A DNA stretch of 64,000 nucleotides from Pseudomonas sp. Ga0074129 (GTDB lineage Bacteria; Pseudomonadota; Gammaproteobacteria; Pseudomonadales; Pseudomonadaceae), in NCBI GenBank assembly GCA_001465025.1, contig LNDO01000073.1:1-64000 (forward strand), written 5' to 3'. The position numbers were made by a program, and so were the translations under genes. Shown here piece after piece: positions 37,492-46,834 of the stretch. Below the pieces are notes generated by a model, which had not been told where the DNA came from, made no database searches, and saw only the letters and a program-made list of their open reading frames with translations. The number at the start of each line of letters is the position of its first letter. Within the stretch, counting starts at the first letter, position 1.

Positions 37492-38649
37492 TCATCTAAG
37501 CGGCGGTTCATCGTGCAGGTAGCGCGCGGTAATGATGGCCGCGAGTAGCACGATCAAACTGGCGATGGCGAAAGTCCAGGCCGCGCCGAGGCTGTGCCAA
37601 CTGTAACCGGAATACAAGGCACCCAAGGCCCCGCCCACGCCCGCCAGCGCCGCATACAACGCCTGGCCCTGGCCTTGCTGACGGTCAGCAAAGCTGCGCT
37701 GGACAAAATGCATGGCCGCCGCATGGAAGCTGCCAAAGGTGGCTGCGTGCATCAACTGGGCAAACAGCAACACCGGCACATATTCCGCCAAATTGCCGAG
37801 CAGCAGCCAGCGCAGTGCGGTAATCAAAAAACTCGCCAGCAGCACAGTGCGCAGTGAGTAACGCGCCAGCAAACGGGCCATGAGCATAAACAGCACGATT
37901 TCCGCCAGCACCCCGAGCGCCCAGAGTTGGCCGATCACACCACGCGAATAGCCCAGTGCCTCCAGGTGCAGGCTGAGGAAGGTGTAATACGGCCCGTTGC
38001 TCAGCTGCATCAAAGCCACGCTGAAGTAGAAGGCGAGAATCCCCGGCCGCCGCAACTGCTGCACAAAACCGCCTAGCTCGTGGGTATTGGGGCGCATCTG
38101 CGGTTGGGCATTGGGCACCCACCAACTGCTCAGCACGATGCCCGCCATGATCACAATCAGCGCCCAGGGGTAAGCATCCAGGCTGATCCACTCAAACAGC
38201 GTACCCAAGCCCACCACCGCGACGATAAAACCGATGCTGCCCCATAGACGGATCTGGCTGTAGCGCGCGGCCTGCTCCTGCAAATGGGCAAAGGTGATGA
38301 CCTCAAACTGCGGCAGCACCGCGTGCCAGAAGAAGGCATGCAAGGCCATGATCAGCGCCAACCAGGCGTAGCTCTGGCTGACAAAGATGCCGGCAAAGCA
38401 CAGCAAAGTGCACAGCGCGCCAAAGCGCACAATGGCCAGACGCTGGCCGGTGTGATCGCCCAGCCAGCCCCAGATATTCGGCGCCACGCAGCGCATCAGC
38501 ATGGGAATGGCGATCAGCTCGCCAATGCGCGCCGCCGAAAAGCCCAGGTGATCGAAATACAGCGCGAGAAACGGCGCGGTCGCGCCGAGTAGGGAGAAAT
38601 AAAAGAAGTAGAAGCCTGACAGACGCCAGTAAGGCAACACGGAAGGCAT
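37492..38649 (-). CDS. MFS transporter, HcaT/LacY-like
   Basis: This 385-aa inner-membrane protein with about 12 helices begins MPSVLPYWRLSGFYFFYFSLLGATAPFLALYF, the MFS_1-like start seen in the HcaT (3-phenylpropionate) group, with NIWGWLGDHTGQR as the loop 2-3 motif. The substrate is unknown. It lies downstream of aroC across an inverted-repeat element and upstream of the ARD-like gene, with which it is probably cotranscribed. Confidence 0.88.
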   Translation of the reverse strand: MPSVLPYWRLSGFYFFYFSLLGATAPFLALYFDHLGFSAARIGELIAIPMLMRCVAPNIWGWLGDHTGQRLAIVRFGALCTLLCFAGIFVSQSYAWLALIMALHAFFWHAVLPQFEVITFAHLQEQAARYSQIRLWGSIGFIVAVVGLGTLFEWISLDAYPWALIVIMAGIVLSSWWVPNAQPQMRPNTHELGGFVQQLRRPGILAFYFSVALMQLSNGPYYTFLSLHLEALGYSRGVIGQLWALGVLAEIVLFMLMARLLARYSLRTVLLASFLITALRWLLLGNLAEYVPVLLFAQLMHAATFGSFHAAAMHFVQRSFADRQQGQGQALYAALAGVGGALGALYSGYSWHSLGAAWTFAIASLIVLLAAIITARYLHDEPPLR

Positions 38650-38661
38650 GGCTTACCCAGG

Positions 38662-38769
38662 CGTAGGTTGGGTTGAGGAGCCTGCGACGAAGCCCAACAC
38701 GCAGTCAATGATGCTCCTGCGCTGTCGAATCGACCGCCGTTGGGCTTCGCTGCGCTCAACCCAACCTAC
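38662..38769. repeat. Long dispersed-type inverted repeat between aroC and the MFS gene
   Basis: TAGGTTGGGTTGAG (38664-38677) pairs with 38755-38768, and CGAAGCCCAAC (38688-38698) pairs with 38739-38749, giving a large interrupted hairpin. Similar GTAGGTTGGGTTGAG-type elements are found between genes in many gammaproteobacteria. It may act as a read-through barrier after aroC. Confidence 0.65.
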
Positions 38770-38777
38770 CCGGGTGA

Positions 38778-39869
38778 TCACAGCTGCGGCAGCACCGGCG
38801 TGGTTACGCGCACATCAGCGTTTTGCCCACGGTGACGCAGCAGATGGTCCATCAACACAATCGCCATCATCGCTTCGGCAATCGGCGTGGCACGAATACC
38901 CACGCACGGGTCGTGACGCCCCTTAGTGATGATGTCCACCGGGTTACCGTGCACATCAATCGAACGCCCCGGCGTGGTGATGCTGGAGGTCGGTTTGAGC
39001 GCCAGATGAGCCACAATCGGCTGGCCACTGGACAGGCCACCGAGGATGCCGCCCGCGTTATTGCTCAGGAAGCCTTCCGGGGTCATTTCATCGCGGTGCT
39101 CGGTGCCACGCTGTGCCACGCAGGCAAAACCAGCGCCAATTTCCACGCCCTTGACCGCGTTGATGCTCATCAGCGCATGGGCCAGTTCGGCGTCCAAACG
39201 GTCGAAAATCGGCTCACCCAGGCCTGGCATCACCCCTTCGGCGACCACGGTGATCTTCGCGCCGACGGAATCCTGATCGCGGCGCAACTGGTCCATATAG
39301 GCTTCCAGCTCCGGCACTTTATCGGGATCGGGGCTGAAAAATGCATTCTGCTCGACGCTGTCCCAAGTCTTGAACGGGATTTCAATCGGCCCCAACTGGC
39401 TCATGTAGCCGCGAATCACAATGCCCTGAGTGGCCAGGTACTTTTTGGCGATGGCACCAGCGGCCACACGCATGGCCGTTTCCCGCGCCGAGCTGCGACC
39501 ACCGCCGCGATAATCGCGAGTGCCGTACTTGTGGTGGTAGGTGTAATCGGCATGCGCGGGGCGGAAGGAATCTTTGATCGCCGAGTAGTCCTTGGACTTC
39601 TGGTCGGTGTTGCGAATCAGCAAGCCAATCGAGCAGCCGGTGGTTTTACCCTCAAACACACCCGCTAGGATTTCCACCTCGTCGTCTTCCTGACGCTGCG
39701 TGGTGTGTCGGCTGGTGCCGGGCTTGCGCCGGTCAAGGTCGCGCTGCAGGTCTTGCAGGCTGATTTCCAGCCCAGGCGGGCACCCATCGACAATGGCGAC
39801 CAGCGCCGGGCCATGGCTTTCGCCAGCGGTGGTGACGGTGAACAACTTGCCGTAGGTATTGCCGGACAT
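38778..39869 (-). CDS. aroC: Chorismate synthase
   Basis: This 363-aa enzyme converts EPSP to chorismate, the last shikimate step, using reduced FMN. It starts [20 protein letters not shown]; signatures include [22 protein letters not shown] with catalytic His residues and ISTPGRSID-type segment [11 protein letters not shown] near the C-terminus. GGAGCG lies upstream of the ATG at 39869; the ATG two codons earlier is less likely. Confidence 0.97.
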   Translation of the reverse strand: MSGNTYGKLFTVTTAGESHGPALVAIVDGCPPGLEISLQDLQRDLDRRKPGTSRHTTQRQEDDEVEILAGVFEGKTTGCSIGLLIRNTDQKSKDYSAIKDSFRPAHADYTYHHKYGTRDYRGGGRSSARETAMRVAAGAIAKKYLATQGIVIRGYMSQLGPIEIPFKTWDSVEQNAFFSPDPDKVPELEAYMDQLRRDQDSVGAKITVVAEGVMPGLGEPIFDRLDAELAHALMSINAVKGVEIGAGFACVAQRGTEHRDEMTPEGFLSNNAGGILGGLSSGQPIVAHLALKPTSSITTPGRSIDVHGNPVDIITKGRHDPCVGIRATPIAEAMMAIVLMDHLLRHRGQNADVRVTTPVLPQL

Positions 39870-40032
39870 GTGCAAAACGCTCCGCGAAAATCAGCGCAGG
39901 GCCGCGCCAACCCGCGCCAAGCCCCACTTTAATTGAGGCGGCGAGTATACCCGTGGTGATCGTGCAGATCACCCACGAACCTTCGTCGTGCGTCAGCGTC
40001 TAAGGGTTTCGCCCATCGCCGCGTTGTGCCCC

Positions 40033-41016
40033 ATGCTGCCCGCCTTACTCCTCACCCTTTGCCTATTCAGCCCCGCGCTCCAGGCCGCCAGCACCAGCGC
40101 GGCGCACAGCAGCCTGCAACAACCGCTGCAGTTGCACACGACCAGCGGCACGCTGCATGGCACCTTGCTAAAACCCAGCGGCGCGGCACCGCTCACCGTC
40201 GCATTGCTGATCGCCGGTTCCGGCCCCACCGACCGCGACGGCAACAACCCTGATGGCGGCCGCAACGACAGCCTCAAACGCCTGGCCCAGAGCTTGGCCA
40301 AACATGGCATCGCCAGCCTGCGCTACGACAAACGCGGCGTGGCCGCCAGCCGCAGCGCCACACCCGATGAACGCGACTTAACGGTCGAGGCGTATGTCAG
40401 CGACGCGGTGGCTTGGGCACAGTTGCTCAAGGCCGATCCCGCGTTTAACCGGCTGGTACTAATTGGCCACAGCGAAGGCGCGCTGATCGCAAGCCTCTCA
40501 GCCGAGGCGGCGCAAGCCGATGCCCTGATTTCGCTGGCCGGCAGTGCACGACCGGTTGACCAACTGCTGCGCGAGCAACTCGCCGCCCGCCTGCCAGCTG
40601 AGCTGCTTGCCCCCAGCCATTATCTGCTCGACCGTTTACTGGCCGGGCAGTTGACGCCGCAGTTGCCTAACGCCTTACAGGTATTGTTTCGCCCCAGCGT
40701 GCAGCCGTATCTAATCTCCCTGCTGCGCCAAGACCCTGCCCAAGCCTTTGCCCGCCTAAAGCTACCCGCGCTAATAGTGCAAGGCAGCCATGACATACAA
40801 GTCAGCGTCGCCGACGCCCTGGCCCTGCATGCCGCCAAAACCGATGCCGAATTGCTGATCATTCCCGGCATGAACCACGTCCTGCGTATCAGCTCACGGG
40901 ATTTGCCGGCGCAACTGGCCAGCTACAACAATCCTAAGCTACCGTTGGCCCAAGGGTTGGGCGAACAAATCGCACAATTCATTCAGCGCAGCGTGGTTAA
41001 ACCCGCCTCTAGTTAG
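40033..41016 (+). CDS. Exported alpha/beta hydrolase
   Basis: This 327-aa hydrolase has a signal peptide (MLPALLLTLCLFSPALQA, cleavage near AQA-like ALQA|AS). Core motifs are GSGPTDRDGNNPDG, YDKRGV, the nucleophile elbow IGHSEGALIAS, Asp in GSHDIQV and His in PGMNHVL. It is related to dienelactone-hydrolase/acyl-peptidase-like esterases. A GTG 45 nt upstream is also open and in frame, and neither start has a strong ribosome site. It is divergent from aroC and followed after 7 nt by the GNAT-like gene. Confidence 0.85.
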   Translation: MLPALLLTLCLFSPALQAASTSAAHSSLQQPLQLHTTSGTLHGTLLKPSGAAPLTVALLIAGSGPTDRDGNNPDGGRNDSLKRLAQSLAKHGIASLRYDKRGVAASRSATPDERDLTVEAYVSDAVAWAQLLKADPAFNRLVLIGHSEGALIASLSAEAAQADALISLAGSARPVDQLLREQLAARLPAELLAPSHYLLDRLLAGQLTPQLPNALQVLFRPSVQPYLISLLRQDPAQAFARLKLPALIVQGSHDIQVSVADALALHAAKTDAELLIIPGMNHVLRISSRDLPAQLASYNNPKLPLAQGLGEQIAQFIQRSVVKPASS

Positions 41017-41023
41017 CCGAGCA

Positions 41024-41860
41024 ATGGCCGATAGCGCAGAAGTAACGCCACACCTTGAGTGGGTATTGCGCACAGGACCGCCGTTTATGACCGACAGCCT
41101 CACCACCGAACCTGCCGAGCCAGAGCAGGTCGACGCGCCGCATCCTTGGGCCGATTTAGCGGCGCAGCAGTTCAGCCTGTTACGCCTGGCACCCCTGCCC
41201 TTCGACCGTCATACCGGCGCCCGCCCATTGCGCTTTGTTCAATTGGGCCGCGTAGAACGCAACAGCCAGACGGAAAGCCTGTTACGACTGACGCTGCAAT
41301 TGCCGGATCAGGCGCTGCGCAAAGAGCAAAACACCCTCGAAGTCTGGGTCGACCACAGCCAACGAATCGTGCGTTTCGGCCCAGATAGCGGTTTGCTAGT
41401 GGAGCCTGAAAATCGCGGGGTAGGACGTTTTCTGCTGGCCCAAGGCATCGCCTGGGCGCGTCAGTCATGGGCGCAATACGCTGTCGACAGCTACCCATTA
41501 ACGACGTCATTTAACGAAGAAGCCCGCGACCGCCGCGATCGCTGCCTACAAGCACAAGGCTTTGTGGTGGAGTACCTCGACCCGCTAAGAATCAAGGCCC
41601 AATGCAACGCCGAGCAAGTCAGCGCCCTGCAGCCCGACTGGAACAGCGAAAAGGTTCAGATCGTCGAACTGCTGGACGCCGCCAGCATGCTTCAACAAGC
41701 CGATCAAAACCTGCGCGAGCAAGACATCGCCATCCGCAAACAGAACGAGCGCATCGCCCTGCTCAAAAGCGAAGACAACAACCTGCGCTTCACCATCGCC
41801 TGCCTAGTAGCCTTCAGCGTATTCCAGGCAGGACTACTGATCTGGATTGCCACGCGCTAA
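41024..41860 (+). CDS. Membrane-tethered GNAT-like protein with coiled coil
   Basis: This 278-aa protein of no assigned family carries, at about residues 128-190, ENRGVGRFLLAQGIAWARQ and later RDRCLQAQGFVVEY, which look like motifs A and B of GNAT acetyltransferases. Residues about 210-250 form a charged coiled coil and the last 20 residues (FTIACLVAFSVFQAGLLIWI) a membrane helix with a short basic end. This suggests a cytosolic domain anchored by its tail. An alternative start at 41087 (MTDSLTTEPAEPE) has AGGA upstream. I recall an unnamed gene here in P. aeruginosa. Confidence 0.75.
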   Translation: MADSAEVTPHLEWVLRTGPPFMTDSLTTEPAEPEQVDAPHPWADLAAQQFSLLRLAPLPFDRHTGARPLRFVQLGRVERNSQTESLLRLTLQLPDQALRKEQNTLEVWVDHSQRIVRFGPDSGLLVEPENRGVGRFLLAQGIAWARQSWAQYAVDSYPLTTSFNEEARDRRDRCLQAQGFVVEYLDPLRIKAQCNAEQVSALQPDWNSEKVQIVELLDAASMLQQADQNLREQDIAIRKQNERIALLKSEDNNLRFTIACLVAFSVFQAGLLIWIATR

Positions 41861-41938
41861 CGCCCAAGCAGGGCGCTTCACTGCCCTGCGACCTTGGTCG
41901 CACCTGACGCCTGGCCACTTTGCTGCGAGACTACGAAC

Positions 41939-41968
41939 ACGCCAATGCAGTAGGCTCGTGGCGTTTTT
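41939..41968 (+). terminator. Possible weak terminator
   Basis: ACGCCA (41939-41944) and TGGCGT (41959-41964) can pair and are followed by TTTT. An earlier GC hairpin, GCAGGGC (41868-41874) with GCCCTGC (41883-41889), lacks a T-run. Both lie between the GNAT-like gene and the hybrid kinase. Confidence 0.4.
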
Positions 41969-42062
41969 CTGCGGGACTGGCCGGTTAAAAGCAGTTATTG
42001 AAATTGCGGGCAACGCTTGGGGTCATTGATCGGCGTTGTTCATGTTGTTTTTTGGAGTGTGC

Positions 42063-45000
42063 ATGACCCTGTCCATCGGACTGATCGCCGTTGTGGTCCT
42101 GATCTACATGGCCCTCCTCTTCGCCATTGCGTTTTATGGCGACCGCCGCGCCACGCCTATGCCACCGAAGGTGCGCGCCTGGGTCTACAGCCTATCGCTG
42201 GCGGTGTATTGCACCAGTTGGACGTTCTTTGGTGCCGTCGGCCAGTCGGCTGAACAACTTTGGTCGTTTCTGCCGATTTACCTGGGGCCGATCATCATTT
42301 TGCTGTTCGCCCCCTGGGTGCTGCAGAAGATGGTGATGATCAGCAAGCAGGAGAACATCACCTCAATTGCCGACTTTATTGCCGCGCGCTATGGCAAGTC
42401 GCAAACCTTGGCGGTGATGGTGGCGCTGGTGTGCCTGGTGGGGGTGTTGCCGTATATCGCCTTGCAGCTCAAGGGCATTGTGCTGGGGGTCAACCTGCTC
42501 ACGGGCAAAGGGGCCGGGGCCAGCGGCACCAGCGCACAGGACACCGCGTTAATCGTGTCGTTGGTGCTGGCGTTGTTCACCATTCTCTTCGGCACCCGCA
42601 ACCTGGACGTGACCGAGCACCACCGCGGCATGGTGCTGGCCATTGCTTTCGAGTCGCTGATCAAGCTGCTGGCCTTTCTAGCGGTCGGCATTTTTGTCAC
42701 CTATGGCCTCTACAACGGCTTTGCTGATGTTTACAGCCAGGCCAAAGCCAGCCCTGAACTGGACAGCTTTTTTGCCCAGCGCGTCAACTGGCCAGCGATG
42801 ATGACCCAAACCGGGCTGGCCATGATCGCCATCATTTGTCTGCCCCGGCAGTTCCATGTAACGGTCGTGGAGAACATCGAACCCAAAGACCTCAACCTGG
42901 CGCGCTGGGTGTTCCCCGCCTACCTGATGCTGGCGGCCTTATTCGTGGTGCCGATTGCCCTCGCTGGACAGATGATGCTGCCGCCCGGCATCACGCCGGA
43001 CTCGTTCGTCATCAGCCTGCCACTCGCCGAAGCTCACCCAGGCCTGGCCATGCTGGCGTTTATTGGCGGTGCATCGGCAGCCACCGGCATGGTCATCGTG
43101 GCCTCGGTGGCCCTCTCGACGATGATTTCCAACGACATGCTGCTGCCCTGGCTGCTGCGCCGGAAAAACACTGAACGCCCCTTTGAAGCTTTCCGTTACT
43201 GGATGCTCACCGCGCGGCGCGTGAGCATCGTGCTGATTCTGCTGCTGGCTTACGTGTGCTATCGCCTGATTGGCTCTAACACCAGCCTGGCGACCATCGG
43301 CCAGGTGTCCTTTGCTGCTATCGGCCAACTGGCACCAGCGATGTTTGGCGCACTGGTGTGGAAGCAAGCCAACCGTCAGGGCGTATTTGCTGGCATTTGC
43401 CTGGGTGCGCTGATCTGGCTGTACACCCTGATCCTGCCTCTGGTCGCCCGAAGTCTAGGCTGGCCACTGGAGTCATTACCCGGTTTGCAAACCTTGCTCT
43501 ATGGGCAGATCGGCTTCGAGGTCGACCCGCTGACCCGTGGTGTGGTGATGTCACTGGCGGGTAACTTCCTGCTGTTTGCCTGGGTCTCGTATTTTTCCCG
43601 TACACGGGTCGCTGAGCATTGGCAGGCTGGCCGCTTTATCGGTCATGACCTGGGCACCAAACCGAGCAATCGCAGCATGCTGGCGGTGCAGGTCGGGGAT
43701 TTGCTAACACTGGCCAGCCGCTTTGTCGGTGAAGACCGTGCACGCCAGAGCTTTATGCGTTTTGCCTTTCGCCAGGGCAAAAGCTTCAACCCCAACCAGG
43801 CCGCCAACAGCGACTGGATCGCCCACACCGAACGCCTGCTGGCCGGTGTGCTGGGCGCATCGTCTACCCGTGCGGTGGTCAAAGCGGCCATTGAAGGGCG
43901 CGACATGCAGGTCGAGGATGTGGTGCGCATCGTCGATGAGGCCAGCGAGGTGTTGCAGTTCAATCGCGCGCTGCTGCAGGGCGCGATTGAAAACATCACC
44001 CAAGGCATCAGCGTGGTTGACCAGTCGCTGCGCCTGGTGGCGTGGAACCATCGTTATATCGAGTTGTTCGACTACCCCGACGGCCAGGTTTATGTCGGTC
44101 GGCCTATCGCCGAGCTGATTCGTTTTAACGCCGAACGCGGCCTGCTCGGTTCAGGCGACATTGAAGTCCATATCAATAAGCGCCTGTACTGGATGCGCCA
44201 AGGCACGGCGCACACCTCCGAGCGGCTGTTTCCCAACGGCCGGGTGATCGAGTTGATCGGCAACCCGATGCCGGGCGGCGGTTTCGTTATGAGCTTTACC
44301 GACATCACCGAGTTCCGCGAAGCCGAACGGGCGCTCAAGGATGCCAATGAAGGCCTTGAGCAGCGCGTCAGCGAACGCACCCACGAGCTTTCGCAACTGA
44401 ACCTGGCACTGAGCGAAGCCAAGAGCGTGGCGGAAGCCGCCAACCAGTCGAAAACCCGTTTTCTCGCTGCCGTCAGCCATGACCTGATGCAACCGCTGAA
44501 TGCCGCGCGACTGTTCTCGGCCGCCCTCGCCCACCAAGATGAAACGCTGCCCGCCGACACCCGCGAACTGGTGCGTAACCTCGACAGTTCATTGCGCTCA
44601 GCCGAAGACCTGATCAGCGACCTGCTGGATATTTCGCGTTTGGAGAACGGGCGCATTACCCCAGACCGCCATGCATTCGTGCTTAACAATCTGTTCGACA
44701 CCCTAGGCGCGGAGTTCAAGGTACTGGCCATTGAACATGCTGTGGACTTCCGCCTGCGCGGCAGCCGCCTGCGCGTAGACAGCGACATCAAACTGCTGCG
44801 CCGCGTGCTGCAAAACTTCCTCACCAACGCCCTGCGCTATGCCAAAGGCCGGGTGTTACTGGGCGTTCGTCGCCAAGGCCGCTATTTGCGCCTAGAAGTA
44901 TGGGACCGCGGGCCGGGCATTCCCGAAGACAAACGAAAAGTGATTTTTGAGGAATTCAAACGCCTCGACAGCCACCAGACCCGTGCCGAAAAAGGCCTGG

Positions 45001-45539
45001 GGCTTGGCCTGGCGATTGCAGATGGCCTGTGCCGCGTGCTGGAGCACAAGCTGGAAGTGCGCTCATGGCCGGGTAAAGGCAGTGTGTTCAGCGTGACCGT
45101 GCCGTTGGCCAGCAAAGCCGAAGCGCCAGCCAGCATCACCCCACAGGAATTCAGCGGCCAGGCATTGGCCGGAACGCAGGTGCTGTGCATCGATAACGAA
45201 GACAGCATCCTCGCCGGTATGCACAGTTTGCTGTCGCGCTGGGGCTGTCAGGTGTGGACGGCACGCAATCGACTGGAATGCGAACACCTGCTCAGCGAAG
45301 ACGTGCAGCCGCAACTGGCGCTGGTGGACTACCACCTCGACGACGGCGAAACCGGCACCGAACTGATGGCCTGGCTGCGTACGCGTCTGGGGCAACCGCT
45401 GCCCGGCGTGGTGATCAGTGCCGACGGCCGCCCCGAGTTGATTGCTCAGGTGCATGCCGCCGGTCTCGACTACCTGAGCAAACCGGTCAAGCCCGCCGCG
45501 TTACGCGCGCTGATCAGCCGCCATTTAACCCTGCGCTGA
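42063..45539 (+). CDS. Sodium/solute-symporter hybrid sensor histidine kinase
   Basis: This 1158-aa protein has residues about 1-490 as a 12-13-helix SLC5/PutP-like symporter domain. Then follow a PAS region (near 650-770), a coiled coil, a HisKA dimerisation helix with the phosphorylated His in AAVSHDLMQPLNAARLF, an ATPase domain (NFLTNALRYAKG, DRGPGIPEDK, GLGLGLAI) and a C-terminal receiver with Asp in LALVDYHLDD and Lys in LSKPVKP. CbrA is the best-known member of this type, but lacks the receiver. GGAG five bases upstream sets the start at 42063 rather than 42036. No partner regulator is encoded nearby. Confidence 0.93.
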   Translation: MTLSIGLIAVVVLIYMALLFAIAFYGDRRATPMPPKVRAWVYSLSLAVYCTSWTFFGAVGQSAEQLWSFLPIYLGPIIILLFAPWVLQKMVMISKQENITSIADFIAARYGKSQTLAVMVALVCLVGVLPYIALQLKGIVLGVNLLTGKGAGASGTSAQDTALIVSLVLALFTILFGTRNLDVTEHHRGMVLAIAFESLIKLLAFLAVGIFVTYGLYNGFADVYSQAKASPELDSFFAQRVNWPAMMTQTGLAMIAIICLPRQFHVTVVENIEPKDLNLARWVFPAYLMLAALFVVPIALAGQMMLPPGITPDSFVISLPLAEAHPGLAMLAFIGGASAATGMVIVASVALSTMISNDMLLPWLLRRKNTERPFEAFRYWMLTARRVSIVLILLLAYVCYRLIGSNTSLATIGQVSFAAIGQLAPAMFGALVWKQANRQGVFAGICLGALIWLYTLILPLVARSLGWPLESLPGLQTLLYGQIGFEVDPLTRGVVMSLAGNFLLFAWVSYFSRTRVAEHWQAGRFIGHDLGTKPSNRSMLAVQVGDLLTLASRFVGEDRARQSFMRFAFRQGKSFNPNQAANSDWIAHTERLLAGVLGASSTRAVVKAAIEGRDMQVEDVVRIVDEASEVLQFNRALLQGAIENITQGISVVDQSLRLVAWNHRYIELFDYPDGQVYVGRPIAELIRFNAERGLLGSGDIEVHINKRLYWMRQGTAHTSERLFPNGRVIELIGNPMPGGGFVMSFTDITEFREAERALKDANEGLEQRVSERTHELSQLNLALSEAKSVAEAANQSKTRFLAAVSHDLMQPLNAARLFSAALAHQDETLPADTRELVRNLDSSLRSAEDLISDLLDISRLENGRITPDRHAFVLNNLFDTLGAEFKVLAIEHAVDFRLRGSRLRVDSDIKLLRRVLQNFLTNALRYAKGRVLLGVRRQGRYLRLEVWDRGPGIPEDKRKVIFEEFKRLDSHQTRAEKGLGLGLAIADGLCRVLEHKLEVRSWPGKGSVFSVTVPLASKAEAPASITPQEFSGQALAGTQVLCIDNEDSILAGMHSLLSRWGCQVWTARNRLECEHLLSEDVQPQLALVDYHLDDGETGTELMAWLRTRLGQPLPGVVISADGRPELIAQVHAAGLDYLSKPVKPAALRALISRHLTLR

Positions 45540-46472
45540 TCAGCCCAGCAGGCGCTCGCGGAACAACGCCTGATGCTCGCGGCATTGCTTGGCCGCGAGC
45601 AGGAACACGCCGTGCCCTCCGCGCTCAAACTCCAGCCAGGTGAAATCGACTTCCGGGTACAGGGCTTCGACGTGCACCTGGCTGTTGCCGACTTCGACAA
45701 TCAACACGCCCTTCTCTGTCAGATGATCGGCCGCCTCGGCGAGCATGCGCCGCACCAGATCCAGGCCATCGTCGCCACAGGCCAGGCCCAACTCCGGCTC
45801 GTGCTGATACTCAGCTGGCATATCGGCGAAGTCTTCAGCATCAACATAAGGCGGGTTGGACACGATCAGATCAAAACGCTGGCCCGGCAAACCGGCAAAA
45901 CCATCGCCCTGCACGGTGTACACACGCTCATCCAGGCCGTGCCGCTCGATGTTCTGGTTGGCCACTTCCAGCGCCTCAAACGACAGGTCACCGAGCACCA
46001 CTTCAGCCTCTAAAAACTCATAGGCGCAGGCGATGCCAATGCAGCCCGAGCCGCTGCACAAATCCAGAATCCGCGCAGGCTCCATGGGCAGCCAGGGGGC
46101 AAAACGCTGTTCGATCAGCTCGGCAATCGGCGAACGGGGAATCAGCACGCGCTCATCGACGATAAATGGCAAGCCGCAAAACCATGCCTCACCGAGCAAA
46201 TAAGCCGTCGGCACGCGCTCATCGATACGCCGTTTGAGCAGGTCATGCAGGTGCGCATGCTCGGCATCATCCAGGCGGCAGTCGAGGTAGCTATCGGCAA
46301 TTTCATGGGGCAGATGCAACGCCCCCAGCACCAATTGACGGGCTTCATCCCAGGCATTGTCGGTGCCGTGGCCGAAGAACAACTCTTCGCCATTGAAGCG
46401 GCTGACCGCCCAGCGAATATAGTCACGCACCGTGCGCAGGCGGGTTGGGAATGCAGGTGTAGCGTCTGTCAC
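45540..46472 (-). CDS. prmB: 50S ribosomal protein L3 glutamine methyltransferase
   Basis: This 310-aa SAM-dependent methyltransferase of the HemK/PrmC family has the SAM motif [13 protein letters not shown] and the NPPY motif in [13 protein letters not shown] that accepts the glutamine side chain. The N-terminal helical domain ([19 protein letters not shown]) and [14 protein letters not shown] are PrmB-type. The GTG at 46472 follows GGAGAAC; an ATG 30 nt upstream is less well placed. Its stop abuts the hybrid kinase stop. A 42-codon gene lies upstream on the same strand. Confidence 0.92.
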   Translation of the reverse strand: MTDATPAFPTRLRTVRDYIRWAVSRFNGEELFFGHGTDNAWDEARQLVLGALHLPHEIADSYLDCRLDDAEHAHLHDLLKRRIDERVPTAYLLGEAWFCGLPFIVDERVLIPRSPIAELIEQRFAPWLPMEPARILDLCSGSGCIGIACAYEFLEAEVVLGDLSFEALEVANQNIERHGLDERVYTVQGDGFAGLPGQRFDLIVSNPPYVDAEDFADMPAEYQHEPELGLACGDDGLDLVRRMLAEAADHLTEKGVLIVEVGNSQVHVEALYPEVDFTWLEFERGGHGVFLLAAKQCREHQALFRERLLG

Positions 46473-46549
46473 GGCAGTTCTCCACAGGAAAAAGTCCCGC
46501 ATTCTAGCCGATTCAGCCACACACAGAACCGCTGCACTGTGCCGCTGAA

Positions 46550-46678
46550 CTAGGACGGATTGGAGTTCGATGAGGACGATTTATCGCGCGGGCCATAGAG
46601 TTCGCGCAGCACGGCGATGGACACCGCGACAGCGAATAACAACCAGAAGTGTTCGGAAAACAGCGTGGTCAGGCTCAT
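46550..46678 (-). CDS. Small single-TM protein, 42 aa, unassigned
   Basis: The ATG at 46678 opens 42 codons to a TAG at 46552-46550. A ribosome site GGAGT lies six to seven bases upstream. The product starts [10 protein letters not shown], has one hydrophobic helix at about residues 11-24, then RELYGPRDK and a Ser/Asn-rich tail. This is the design of small inner-membrane regulatory or accessory subunits, but I do not recognise it. It lies 77 nt upstream of prmB on the same strand. A perfect Anr box is centred 51 nt upstream of its start codon. Confidence 0.7.
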   Translation of the reverse strand: MSLTTLFSEHFWLLFAVAVSIAVLRELYGPRDKSSSSNSNPS

Positions 46679-46722
46679 GGCGCAACTCCTTTTGCGATGC
46701 CGTGCCAATCCTCGGCGGGGCT

Positions 46723-46736
46723 TTGATAATGATCAA
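46723..46736. promoter_or_regulatory. Perfect Anr/FNR box
   Basis: TTGATAATGATCAA matches TTGAT-N4-ATCAA exactly. It lies between the minus-strand 42-aa gene (start 46678) and the plus-strand isochorismatase-like gene (start 46835) and is almost symmetric, so either or both could be the target. No convincing -10 sits at the exact class II distance on either side. Confidence 0.75.
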
Positions 46737-46834
46737 AGCACAGGCACGACTGCAATAGGCTTCTCGCAACGGTTCACAGACCGGCAGCAGAGGCGGACAA
46801 TAGCCCATTGCCCAGCCAGCCCGGAGACCCTGCC

